Shown: one piece after another, positions 14,823 through 22,710 of the stretch
Layout of the letters: the number at the start of each line of letters is the position of its first letter
Numbering within the stretch: the stretch's first letter is position 1
Origin: SOKG01 sp964502665
GTDB taxonomy: Bacteria > Chloroflexota > Dehalococcoidia > SZUA-161
Assembly: GCA_964502665.1 (NCBI GenBank)
Contig: CAZCXP010000019.1
Span: 1 to 24,576, forward strand
Direction of reading: 5' to 3'
DNA length: 24,576 bases
The notes under the pieces: generated by a model
The model's database searches: none
What the model saw: the letters and a program-made list of their open reading frames with translations, nothing else
Told to the model about the DNA's origin: nothing
Position numbers and translations under genes: made by a program

Positions 14823-15344
14823 ATGTTGCCAGAAAGCACAGCAGGGGAGGGCAAGAAACGTAAGAACGAGATAAACATCAGGCAGATGGAGATAGACGAT
14901 CTTGCCTCCGTTTATCACCTGGGTGAAAGGCTGTTTACCAGTGAGGAAACCCCTATCCTTTATCGGACGTGGGATCCGTACGAGGTAACCGAGTATTTCA
15001 GCTCAGACCCGGATTATTGCCTTGTTGCCGAAACGGAGGGTAGGGTTGTCGGCTTTGTCCTGGCCACTACAATTGAGAAGGAGGGCACTGCTTGGAAGAG
15101 ATACGGCTATGTTGCCTGGATGGGGATAGACGAAGCCTTTCAAAGGAGAAATCTGGGCCGCCGGATGTACCGCAGACTGGAGGAGGGACTGCTGGAAGAC
15201 GGGGTAAGGATGGTCATAGCTGACACCGATGGGGACAACGCAGAGGCCATCGCCTTTTTCAAGGCTATCGGCTTCACTCCTCGCAGCCAGCACGTGTGGT
15301 TGGCCAAGACCCTCCGCCGACCAGCTAACAAGACCGAGAAATGA
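14823..15344 (+). CDS. GNAT family N-acetyltransferase (RimI-like)
   Basis: A 173-aa protein with AAGGAT about 7 nt before the ATG. INIRQMEIDDLASVYHLGERLF opens the fold. CLVAETEGRVVGFVLAT and YGYVAWMGIDEAFQRRNLGRRMYRRLEEGL give the core strands, with the acetyl-CoA loop QRRNLG (107-112). DNAEAIAFFKAIGF is the typical C-terminal helix-strand. The first 15 residues are charged and not part of the fold. The substrate may be a protein N-terminus or a small amine; it cannot be told. It sits between the stress-protein gene and the M20 deacylase gene on the same strand. Together with the GNAT after phosphorylase 1 it is the second acetyltransferase within 2 kb, although the two are not close paralogues. 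Confidence 0.85.
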   Translation: MLPESTAGEGKKRKNEINIRQMEIDDLASVYHLGERLFTSEETPILYRTWDPYEVTEYFSSDPDYCLVAETEGRVVGFVLATTIEKEGTAWKRYGYVAWMGIDEAFQRRNLGRRMYRRLEEGLLEDGVRMVIADTDGDNAEAIAFFKAIGFTPRSQHVWLAKTLRRPANKTEK

Positions 15345-15397
15345 GCCCCAAAGTAAACGGCTGCGCAAGAAGGTAACGGGTAAGGGGATGGGGAGTA

Positions 15398-16516
15398 ATG
15401 AAGAAAGGATCTAGCAAAACGTTAGAAGTGCAGCCCGAAAGACTGAAATCCCTGCTCAAAGATCTCATAGACATCTACAGTCCTTCGGGCAAAGAGGAGA
15501 GGATACTCGAGTACTCAGAGCAGTATCTCCAGAATCACGGCTTGGCTGTTGTGAGGCAGGAAGTTAATGAGAACCGTTTCAATCTCGTAGTCCTACCTGA
15601 AGGAGCTGAGGAGGTTGATGTTTGCTTTGTGGGACACGTGGATACTGTTGCAGCCCATGACCTGGAAGATTACAGTTTCCGTGAAGAAGAAGACACTGTC
15701 TTTGGCCTTGGGGCCACGGATATGAAGGCGGGTTGTGCTGCCATGATGGAAGCATTCGTTACCCTGGCTACGCAAGGCGGCGGTTTCCCGCCAGTTGGCC
15801 TTGCCCTGGTGGTCGGGGAGGAGGAGGACAGCGATGGAGCCAAGACTTTGGTACGGGAATACAATTTCCAGTGGGCTGTGGTTGGCGAGCCCACGGACTT
15901 AGCGCCTTGCTTGGGCCACTACGGCTATCTGGAGGTTCTCCTGCGCACCCGGGGCAAGAGAGCCCACTCTTCAATGCCAGAACTCGGTCAAAACGCTATT
16001 GAAACAATGTTGAGGCTCCTTCTACAGGTAACTGAGTATACTGCTTCACTCCCCCACGGCGTTGTATACAACGTACGGGAGCTATCCGGGTTCCCAGGAG
16101 GTTTTGTGGTCCCCGACGTCTGTGAGGCTTGGCTGGATCTACACCTGCCACCTGACACCAGGATCGACGTGCTGAAGACCGAGTTGGAACAGTTAATGGA
16201 GCAGGCACAAGAGAGCATACCTGGCCTTGATTCTCAAATCAGATTCGAAGATACGTACTCGGGATATAGGATATCTCCGCAGAGGAGTCTGGCGAGGAAG
16301 TTGAAGAATGCTTATCAAAAAATGGCGCTTCCGTGGGAGCCCCAGGACTTTCGCAGCCACTCAGACGGGAACATATTATGGGCTGCCGGAGTCGATCCGA
16401 TAATCGTTGGCCCTGGACGTCTGGAATTGGCACACAGCCCCGAAGAGAGAGTGTCTTTTTCGCAGGTGGTGCGGGCTGCACAGCTCTACCTGGATTTTGC
16501 CCTAAACGTCAGTTAG
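15398..16516 (+). CDS. M20 family metallopeptidase/deacylase (ArgE/DapE-like)
   Basis: A 372-aa protein with all dinuclear zinc ligands visible: GHVDTV (His80, with Asp82 nearby), GLGATDMKAG (bridging Asp108), VGEEEDSDG (general base Glu141 and ligand Glu142), VVGEPTD (Glu164) and LAHSPEE (His346). The lid or dimerisation domain begins near RGKRAHSSMPELGQNAIETM. The family cleaves N-acyl amino acids or small peptides (acetylornithine, succinyl-diaminopimelate, LysW-lysine and similar). The exact substrate is not readable. There is no signal peptide. The gene follows a GNAT by 53 bp on the same strand, so an acetyltransferase and a possible deacylase are probably co-expressed. A fragmentary gene graveyard follows the stop. 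Confidence 0.87.
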   Translation: MKKGSSKTLEVQPERLKSLLKDLIDIYSPSGKEERILEYSEQYLQNHGLAVVRQEVNENRFNLVVLPEGAEEVDVCFVGHVDTVAAHDLEDYSFREEEDTVFGLGATDMKAGCAAMMEAFVTLATQGGGFPPVGLALVVGEEEDSDGAKTLVREYNFQWAVVGEPTDLAPCLGHYGYLEVLLRTRGKRAHSSMPELGQNAIETMLRLLLQVTEYTASLPHGVVYNVRELSGFPGGFVVPDVCEAWLDLHLPPDTRIDVLKTELEQLMEQAQESIPGLDSQIRFEDTYSGYRISPQRSLARKLKNAYQKMALPWEPQDFRSHSDGNILWAAGVDPIIVGPGRLELAHSPEERVSFSQVVRAAQLYLDFALNVS

Positions 16517-16741
16517 AAGGATGCATCGATGCAACAATTGCCAGAGAAGTTGCATGGGGTGCCACAGTTGTAAGGTCGAACAAAGACTACGGCCATACTA
16601 CTTCCAACCCTCCTGTTGACCAACTTCTTGACCGCTTTTACGGCTAACCGTGTCTTTTCTTCGGACCTGCTCCCAAAGCTGTCATATGCAGGGTCCACCT
16701 CCAGATACTTAGCCTCAATACTCTGGATTGTTCACAATCAC

Positions 16742-16984
16742 TCAAATAGAAAGCGTCTTACTATCGGAATCGTTGGTGCTGGTGGCGATGGCGTAGTTGC
16801 GCTGGGAAGCTTCCTGCAAAGACTGGCGGCATCACAGGGATACTTCAGCCAGACGCCGAGAGTAGCTCCATGCCAAAGGACACTTTGGACATCCTTTTGT
16901 GTTTTTCATGGGATAGGTATTTAGAGTTCAGGCAGGAACTGGAGGTGGGACAAGACACACTGGTCATTTACCAGAACGAACCTT
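16742..16984 (+). pseudogene. Remnant of a 2-oxoacid:ferredoxin oxidoreductase gamma domain
   Basis: Two plus-strand frames together recall the gamma subunit/domain of 2-oxoacid:acceptor oxidoreductases. Frame A (16754-16863) reads RLTIGIVGAGGDGVVALGS, then FLQRLAASQGYFSQTPR, the nucleotide-fold opening. Frame B (16861-16984) reads SSMPKDTLDILLCFSWDRY and then LEFRQELEVGQDTLVIYQNEP, a later part of the same domain. The residues normally between them (around YGPQIRGG) are missing and the frame changes, so at least one deletion removed function. No SD or start codon precedes it, and nothing recognisable follows before the convergent glycosyltransferase gene. An alternative of two unrelated short genes is unlikely. 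Confidence 0.62.
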
Positions 16985-17005
16985 TTGGTTCAAGAATGGT
17001 GCCAG

Positions 17006-18478
17006 CTAATGGCTCGGGGAGGCTATCGGAGGACCGCCAATCTGCAAAGTATGTCCAGTTGTTGTACCGCTGTGCAGATTGACTGCTTGTCTAACGTTGA
17101 CAGGCCCGGATACTACAGGCTCACGCAGTGGCACTCTGTCATGGAGCTCGGAAGGCCTTGGCTCCAGCCCCGGGATTTTGCTCGGTGTTGTCAGCAGCCC
17201 TTGAATTGCGGCTTGGTATCCCAGCTTTTGGATGAGGTTTCCTATGACTGCTTCCCAAGTGCACAGCCTGGATGTCTGTCTGGCCGCCTCGCGGATCCTT
17301 TCCTTCTCCCAAGGGTGAGCTTCAAGATACGAAACGTAGGCTTCGATTTCGGCTGGGTCTGATGTTTCCAAGACGATAGCGTTATAGAAGGGAACGGCAT
17401 AGTCCTCGCCGGTGCCGCCGGTGACGGCAATGCCGCCCGCAGCCATGGTCTCCAGCCCAACGAGGCCAAAGGGCTCGTGACCGCTGTTTGCCAGCACAGC
17501 ATCGGAAGCACGATAGATTATGCGCAGGAATTCCTGGGCGCAGTGAAACCTCACGTTTATGATATCTGCACCATTGTGCTTCACTGTGGCCTGAAGGCAA
17601 TGCTCCATACCACCACCGTTACTTCCCACCTCTTCGACTGCGAGACCGAGGGAGCGAGCATTGTGCATCACCTCTTCACCGTGAGCCTCTATCCCTCCGC
17701 GGGCTAGGAGCACTGGTCTGAAACCCCTTGCTTTCAGCCTAGCTGTTGCTTCTACAGCCATGTTCCATCGCTTGTCAGGATCCCATCGTGCCACCTTTGA
17801 CAGAATCAAATCGACACCCAGGTTCTGCTTGAGCTTTGCCACCAAGCCTTCATCGACGGGTTTGAGCAAAGATTTCGGGATCCCGTTGGGAATTACGAGG
17901 GGATTCAGTCCCATTCCCCACATGATCTGCTTCATATACCTGCTCACTGTGGTGATAGTGGTACAATGGGCGAGCCGCCCCCAGTTGATGCGATGAAAAG
18001 AGAAGGTATTGTTGGCGTTCCAGAACATCACAACCTTATCCCTCAAACCATGGGCGCATAGGATATCGCTGATGCTAGACATTGCGTCTGCAGTGTGCCA
18101 TTCTTCGCCCATGATCACCACCAGCTTGCCTCGGGCCAGCGCCGGTTTTACTATGTGCTCCGCGGCAAACCAGGGCACCGACCCGTTGAAATCGTAAAGC
18201 TTCTCGTTCTCCCCTTGATACACGCCATCAGGATAGTACTCACTAATCCACTGGCACCAGCGGTGAAGCACAAGATTGCCGCCGTTTCTGACCTCCTCGC
18301 CCCTTTGTCTCGGGTCGCCGACAAAGATGTGGTGAACTTGGAAGCCCAATTCAGCCAGAGCCTGCGAAAGGTTGGAGACTCTTACTCCCAGCCCTCCAGC
18401 TAGCGAGTAAGAGTCCGGCCCCTCAAAGGAAATAACTAAGAACTCGGTGTTCTCGCGAGTTATACTTTCCCGGCCCAT
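17006..18478 (-). CDS. Glycosyltransferase, GT4-like (copy 2 of a paralogous pair)
   Basis: A 490-aa GT-B protein, very similar over most of its length to the gene at 7754-9184: both read ENTEF, then SFEGPD, AGGLG, LHRWCQWIS, GEEWHTA, VMFWNANNTF and TTVSRYMKQIM. The C-terminal retaining motif is EPFGLVGLETMAAGGIAVTGGTGEDY, with Glu335 and Glu343. The last 60 residues differ from copy 1 and look low in complexity (Gly/Thr/Pro/Ser-rich). It is divergent from glucan phosphorylase 2 across 459 bp, repeating the arrangement of copy 1 without the DUF5752, 108-aa and regulator genes. Its role is probably building an alpha-glucan or related glycan. Donor specificity is unknown. The 3' end abuts a decayed oxidoreductase gene. 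Confidence 0.85.
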   Translation of the reverse strand: MGRESITRENTEFLVISFEGPDSYSLAGGLGVRVSNLSQALAELGFQVHHIFVGDPRQRGEEVRNGGNLVLHRWCQWISEYYPDGVYQGENEKLYDFNGSVPWFAAEHIVKPALARGKLVVIMGEEWHTADAMSSISDILCAHGLRDKVVMFWNANNTFSFHRINWGRLAHCTTITTVSRYMKQIMWGMGLNPLVIPNGIPKSLLKPVDEGLVAKLKQNLGVDLILSKVARWDPDKRWNMAVEATARLKARGFRPVLLARGGIEAHGEEVMHNARSLGLAVEEVGSNGGGMEHCLQATVKHNGADIINVRFHCAQEFLRIIYRASDAVLANSGHEPFGLVGLETMAAGGIAVTGGTGEDYAVPFYNAIVLETSDPAEIEAYVSYLEAHPWEKERIREAARQTSRLCTWEAVIGNLIQKLGYQAAIQGLLTTPSKIPGLEPRPSELHDRVPLREPVVSGPVNVRQAVNLHSGTTTGHTLQIGGPPIASPSH

Positions 18479-18937
18479 TGCATGATCCTCGTTGCCACCT
18501 CTCGTTGCCTGCCATTCGCTTGATGTTAAACTGGGTGATCAATGGGCTGAAGCGCCCTAAGGGAGTGTCCCGACCAAACGCTAGCAGACTATCGACAAGA
18601 GCACAATAGTACTTACCGGCCGCTATTTATAGGTAAATGGTACTACTGGCTAAATGGCTGGTGAAAGACGGCGTTTTGTCCGGGGCAGAGCGCTGGCGCC
18701 CTTCATTGCGGCACTCAAAGGCATCTCCCGCCCATTTCACGCTTGGCTAGAACATGCCAGCAGTACACTTTGGCCTGTTTCATGATAGTAGCAAAGTACC
18801 TCCCGAAGATAGTACCTAAATGGGATTGTTACGCCCCTCTTACTCAAGCACAATATCTCCAAAGGATTCTTTGCGGGGCGAGCAGGACAACCTACTTGAC
18901 TCAAGCGCAGCAAATGAACAAGAACAGGAGATAAGAT
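18479..18937. promoter_or_regulatory. Divergent control region with repeated AGTACC/AGTACT motifs
   Basis: No gene is seen in these 459 bp between glycosyltransferase 2 and phosphorylase 2. The hexamer AGTAC(C/T) occurs at 18608, 18795 and 18811, and in inverted form (GGTACT) at 18639. The pair at 18795-18801 and 18811-18817 is a direct repeat AGTACCT with 16-bp spacing. TTACC...GGTAA flank the first pair as an interrupted inverted repeat. These may be regulator sites; no consensus promoter is evident. Confidence 0.35.
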
Positions 18938-21094
18938 ATGGTGGTGCCCCAACCTCCAAAACCAAGGCTGCCTGAACGTATAGGTAGCCTCGATGAGCTT
19001 GCTCATAACCTTTGGTGGAGCTGGCATTCCAAGGCGCGCGACTTATTTCGGGCATTGGACTACCCACTGTGGGTAATCAGTGGCCACAATCCGGTCAAGC
19101 TGCTGCGCGACATCAACCCCGACAAGCTACAAGCGGCTGCGGCTGACCCTGCTTTTCTCGATTTGTACGACTCCGTTATGTCCGCTTTCGACGCCCATCT
19201 GTCGGCCGGTGACACCTGGATCAGCAACACCCATCCCTACCTGCTGGCAGGCCCCGTCGCCTACTTCTCAATGGAATTCGCCATACATGGCTCCCTGCCC
19301 ATCTATGCAGGCGGCTTGGGAATCCTCGCTGGTGACATCTGCAAGGAGGCAAGCGACCTGGGACTGCCCATGGTCGGGGTCGGCTTCATGTACCCACACG
19401 GCTATTTCCACCAGCGCATCTCCGCCGATGGTTGGCAGGAAGAGATCTACTGGCACCTGCACTTCAACGAAGCGCCCATCAAGCCAGTCCTTTCGCCTGA
19501 AGGGCGCAAAGCCCTGGCGGAGGTTCAGTTGGACAATAGAACCGTGCACATAGGGGCCTGGCAAATCCAGGTCGGCCGCACAACCATCTACCTGCTGGAT
19601 ACCGATGTTGAGGGCAATGCCCCACAGGATCGGCATCTATCCGACCGCCTGTACATACCCGACCAGGAGCTCCGCCTCCAGCAGGAGATAGTCCTCGGGA
19701 TCGGCGGCGTACGTATTCTGCGAGCGCTGGACATCAAACCGGCCATCTGGCACGTGAACGAAGGTCACACAGCTTTCATGACGCTGGAACGCGTCAGGGA
19801 GGAGATAGCAAAAGGCTCAACCTTTGGCGAAGCCGTCCAAAAAGTGCGGGCAACCTCCGTTTTCACAACTCATACGCCCGTCCCAGCCGGGCACGATGTC
19901 TTCCCGGTTGAGCTCGTGGAGAAGTACTTCTGCCGTTACTGGGACGCGCTGGGGCTGGACCGGGAGACATTCCTCAGCCTGGGAGAGCAGAGTAGCACCA
20001 ATCGTGGTTTCAATATGACTGTACTTGCCCTGACTACGACCGGTCAGTGCAATGCCGTGAGCCGGCTTCACGGCACGGCCTCGCGGAAGATGTGGAACGT
20101 CTTCTGGCCGGGGGTCCGGGAGGATGAGGTGCCCATCACACAGGTAACAAACGGGATTCACGTGCCCACCTGGGTTTCCCGAGAGATGGCGCGCCTGTAC
20201 GAGAGGTATCTTGGCCCGGACTGGGTCAAAGAACACGACGATGCTGAGCTCTGGGATCGCGTGCTCGATATTCCTGCCGAAGAACTCTGGGCAGCGCGCC
20301 AGGTGTTGAAGCGCAGGCTCACAAGCGCCATGCTGGGGTGGGCGCAGAAACGATGGAGTGAAGCTGAGGTGATGCCGCAGCAGGTCCTGGCTATAGGGGC
20401 TCTGCTCCACCCGGAGCTGCTCACTGTTGGTTTCGTCCGCCGTTTTGCCGAGTACAAGCGGCCGGCGCTGATTTTCCATGACCTGGAACGCATCAAGCGA
20501 ATGGTCAAAGACCGATGGCGGCCGGTGCAGATAGTTTTCGCTGGTAAGTCACACCCAGCCGATTTCACGTCTAAATGTATCCTCCAGCGCGTGTACGCAC
20601 TGGCCACAGACCGTGAGTTCCAGGGGCGCATAGCCTTTGTCGAAGACTACGACATGCAGACGGCGCGCTACCTGGTATCCGGGGTGGACGTCTGGCTAAA
20701 TGTCCCCCGCCGTTTCAACGAGGCCTGCGGCACCAGCGGTATGAAGGCATCGCTGAATGGCGTCCCTCACCTCAGCGTGCGCGATGGGTGGTGGGATGAA
20801 GCGTATAACGGAGCAAATGGCTGGACAATCGGCTATGGTCCTGGAGTGTATAGCCCCGAGGAGGAAGACAAAGCGGATGCAGAGGCACTATACCGCCTTC
20901 TGGAAGATGAGCTCGTTCCTCTCTATTACCAGCGGGACCGCAATGGGGTGCCCCAGAGCTGGATCCGCGTCATTAAAGAGGCCATCCGCTCAGTCGTACC
21001 CCAATTCTGCGCCCGGCGAATGGTGAAGGAATATATCAGCCAGATGTACGTGCCAGCCGCTGGACGCCTGACATCCCAGTACGTGGCCGACTAG
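18938..21094 (+). CDS. glgP: Alpha-glucan (glycogen/maltodextrin) phosphorylase, DUF3417 type, copy 2
   Basis: A 718-aa protein with AGGAGA 6-7 nt before the ATG. The order of motifs matches copy 1: DUF3417 segment RIGSLDELAHNLWWSWHSKARDLFRALDYPLW, then YFSMEFAIHGSLPIYAGGLGILAGD, WHVNEGHTAFM, THTPVPAGHDVF, TNGIHVPTWV, GFVRRFAEYKRPALIF, and the PLP lysine Lys603 in CGTSGMKASLNG. It should produce glucose-1-phosphate from alpha-1,4-glucan. It is a clear paralogue of 10865-13009 with many substitutions, so this is an old duplication rather than an assembly repeat. Its third-position GC looks higher than in copy 1. It lacks the palindrome found upstream of copy 1. A SemiSWEET gene lies about 340 bp downstream on the same strand. 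Confidence 0.9.
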   Translation: MVVPQPPKPRLPERIGSLDELAHNLWWSWHSKARDLFRALDYPLWVISGHNPVKLLRDINPDKLQAAAADPAFLDLYDSVMSAFDAHLSAGDTWISNTHPYLLAGPVAYFSMEFAIHGSLPIYAGGLGILAGDICKEASDLGLPMVGVGFMYPHGYFHQRISADGWQEEIYWHLHFNEAPIKPVLSPEGRKALAEVQLDNRTVHIGAWQIQVGRTTIYLLDTDVEGNAPQDRHLSDRLYIPDQELRLQQEIVLGIGGVRILRALDIKPAIWHVNEGHTAFMTLERVREEIAKGSTFGEAVQKVRATSVFTTHTPVPAGHDVFPVELVEKYFCRYWDALGLDRETFLSLGEQSSTNRGFNMTVLALTTTGQCNAVSRLHGTASRKMWNVFWPGVREDEVPITQVTNGIHVPTWVSREMARLYERYLGPDWVKEHDDAELWDRVLDIPAEELWAARQVLKRRLTSAMLGWAQKRWSEAEVMPQQVLAIGALLHPELLTVGFVRRFAEYKRPALIFHDLERIKRMVKDRWRPVQIVFAGKSHPADFTSKCILQRVYALATDREFQGRIAFVEDYDMQTARYLVSGVDVWLNVPRRFNEACGTSGMKASLNGVPHLSVRDGWWDEAYNGANGWTIGYGPGVYSPEEEDKADAEALYRLLEDELVPLYYQRDRNGVPQSWIRVIKEAIRSVVPQFCARRMVKEYISQMYVPAAGRLTSQYVAD

Positions 21095-21435
21095 CTTGCT
21101 ATTCCGCAAATTGCACCTCTGTCAGACCAGTCTCCATTCAACGGGACTTCCACCATCCGCAGCGTAAAGTCCTGCGCAAGATCGCTAGTTCTTCAACCCG
21201 CCGTTCACCAATAGGAATGCCCGTAGTTATGTCAACCTTGGACGATACGCGACAGCCACCCTAGTCTGCGTCCAACATCGCTCTATGGTACAATCACTCG
21301 GAGGGGTGCAAGTAATGGTGCCGGTATTCGTCGGCATCTGCTTGTAGACGAACCACAAATTCAAGGCGGTTCTATCCTGCATGGCCAAGGCCGCAGAGGA
21401 TAGGCTCAAGCATCTAACTAGTTAGGAGGGTTCAA
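21095..21435. other. Intergenic stretch without a recognised gene
   Basis: I see no supported gene. A 10-codon frame at 21315 has a GGAGGGG upstream but encodes nothing recognisable. CTAACTAGTTAG (21414-21425), a perfect 12-bp palindrome, overlaps the SD of the next gene and may affect its translation. Confidence 0.5.
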
Positions 21436-21705
21436 TTGGATTACGAGGAGATTATAGGCCTGGTTGCTGGGGCTCTTACTACCTTCTCCTTTGCCCCTCA
21501 GACCTGGCGTCTTTTCAGACTTAGGAGCGCACACGAGATCAGCTTGTCTTTCAACCTATTCTTAATGCTAGGTGTTGCCTGTTGGACAGTCTACGGCATT
21601 GTGCTCAGTCTTATGCCTGTCATTCTATGGAATGCCATAACGTTTGCCCTCGTATCCAGCATGTTCTTCGCCAAGCTGAGATACGGTCTACGGTCAAAGG
21701 CTTAG
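21436..21705 (+). CDS. SemiSWEET-type sugar transporter (MtN3/PQ-loop family)
   Basis: An 89-aa protein starting at TTG, with AGGAGG 6 nt upstream (21424-21429). It has three predicted membrane helices: about 5-20 (IIGLVAGALTTFSFAP), 35-57 (ISLSFNLFLMLGVACWTVYGIVL) and 60-80 (PVILWNAITFALVSSMFFAKL). The PQ motif (Pro21-Gln22) in FAPQTWRLFRLRSAHEISLSF and the Trp/Asn positions in helices 2 and 3 (CWTVYG, LWNA) are those of bacterial SemiSWEETs, which form dimers and let mono- or disaccharides cross the inner membrane. The length is normal. It follows phosphorylase 2, suggesting sugar uptake or release tied to glucan turnover, though the 340-bp gap argues against a simple shared operon. Confidence 0.85.
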   Translation: MDYEEIIGLVAGALTTFSFAPQTWRLFRLRSAHEISLSFNLFLMLGVACWTVYGIVLSLMPVILWNAITFALVSSMFFAKLRYGLRSKA

Positions 21706-21781
21706 GTGATCTGGCCCTGGACTGTTGTACCGCCTCCAACGTTAGATTTGCTGGTATACGGGCTGGTTGCATAGCTTCCAA

Positions 21782-21803
21782 ACCCGGTGCCTAGAGACCG
21801 GGT
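21782..21803 (+). terminator. Possible terminator after the SemiSWEET gene
   Basis: ACCCGGT (21782-21788) / ACCGGGT (21797-21803), 7-bp stem with an 8-nt loop. A short TTTT lies 10 nt downstream. It sits between the SemiSWEET gene and the convergent ABC permease gene. Confidence 0.4.
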
Positions 21804-21894
21804 GATGTGCCAGTTTTCCTTGATGGGACGCCACCCAACCCACAAAGCTTAGGGACAGCCTAAACCGTGTCATCCTCCCACAGCCATTGGCACA

Positions 21895-22710
21895 TTATCC
21901 CTGCTTCTCGAAGGACCAGGTCGCTCCAGTCAGAGCCAGCGCTCCAAAGGCAACAACTATCCCTACATCCTCCATAATGCTCATACAATGGCCCCAGAGA
22001 CAGACACCAAGACTGCCGACAAGCGATTGGTTAGCTCCCCCCAGTTCAAAGAGCTCGAGGAAGAGCTGGCGAATGGCATCCACCCCATAGGTTACCGGAT
22101 TTATCTTGACCAGTACCTCCAGCCACACGGGCACATTGTTTACTGGGAAGAACACGCCAGAAAGGAAGATCATAGGGAACACCAGTACCTGCATCACCAT
22201 CTGGAAGGATTGGAGTGACTGCATCCTGGAGGCAATGAGGATGCCCAGGGAAGCCGTTGTTATCGCCAGCAGCAGCATCAAAGGAATAAGCTTCAGCACT
22301 AGCAGTGGTGTGAGATGCATTCCTACTATAGGCGCGAGCACCAAGAGCAAGACACCCTGCATCATAGCAACAGTGGCTCCGCCCAGAGTCTTCCCCAGAG
22401 CTACCCCGCTTCTACTTAGAGGAGCAACCAGCACCTCCTTGAGAAAACCGAACTCCCGATCCCACACAACCGACATTCCAGACATGAAGGAGGTCATAAG
22501 AACACTCATCGCGATGATGCCTGGATACATGAATTTAATGAAGTCCACGCCAGGAGCTAGGGAGCCCATGCTATTCTTGAAACCCGCGCCAAAGATGACC
22601 AGAAACAGCACCGGCATGGCTATAGCTGAGATCATACGGCTCCGCTCACGCACAAAGCGCAGAAGTTCCCGGTACCAGATAATGTAGATGCCGCGCAAGA
22701 CCATGCTCAT
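21895..22710 (-). CDS. ABC-2 type transporter permease (DrrB-like)
   Basis: About 271 aa from the ATG at 22710, chosen over the upstream in-frame TTG (22728) because GGAGGGGAG lies 7 nt before it and it gives an ATGA overlap with the ATPase stop. About six membrane helices can be seen (for example SAIAMPVLFLVIFGAGF, YPGIIAMSVLMTSFMSGMS, VAMMQGVLLLVLAPIVG, LIPLMLLLAITTASLGILI, VMQVLVFPMIFLSGVFFPV and a last one near the C-terminus). WDREFGFLKEVLVAPLSR is the characteristic cytoplasmic motif of ABC-2 permeases such as DrrB. With the upstream ATPase it would form an exporter of lipophilic drugs, lipids or glycans. The substrate is not identifiable. It is the last gene of the MarR unit. Confidence 0.88.
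   Translation of the reverse strand: MSMVLRGIYIIWYRELLRFVRERSRMISAIAMPVLFLVIFGAGFKNSMGSLAPGVDFIKFMYPGIIAMSVLMTSFMSGMSVVWDREFGFLKEVLVAPLSRSGVALGKTLGGATVAMMQGVLLLVLAPIVGMHLTPLLVLKLIPLMLLLAITTASLGILIASRMQSLQSFQMVMQVLVFPMIFLSGVFFPVNNVPVWLEVLVKINPVTYGVDAIRQLFLELFELGGANQSLVGSLGVCLWGHCMSIMEDVGIVVAFGALALTGATWSFEKQG

Noticed and set aside
21315..21347. 10-codon frame with GGAGGGG upstream
   Set aside because: It is too short, encodes no recognisable peptide, and no promoter or hairpin supports it, unlike the 22-codon gene.
21805..21895. Inverted repeat ATGTGCCA / TGGCACAT as an IS end pair
   Set aside because: Only 75 bp apart with no transposase between them; 8 bp is compatible with chance.
22106..22687. 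193-residue plus-strand frame opposite the ABC permease
   Set aside because: It is antisense to an intact permease gene with clear membrane helices, has Ser/Thr/Pro-rich shadow composition and no SD.
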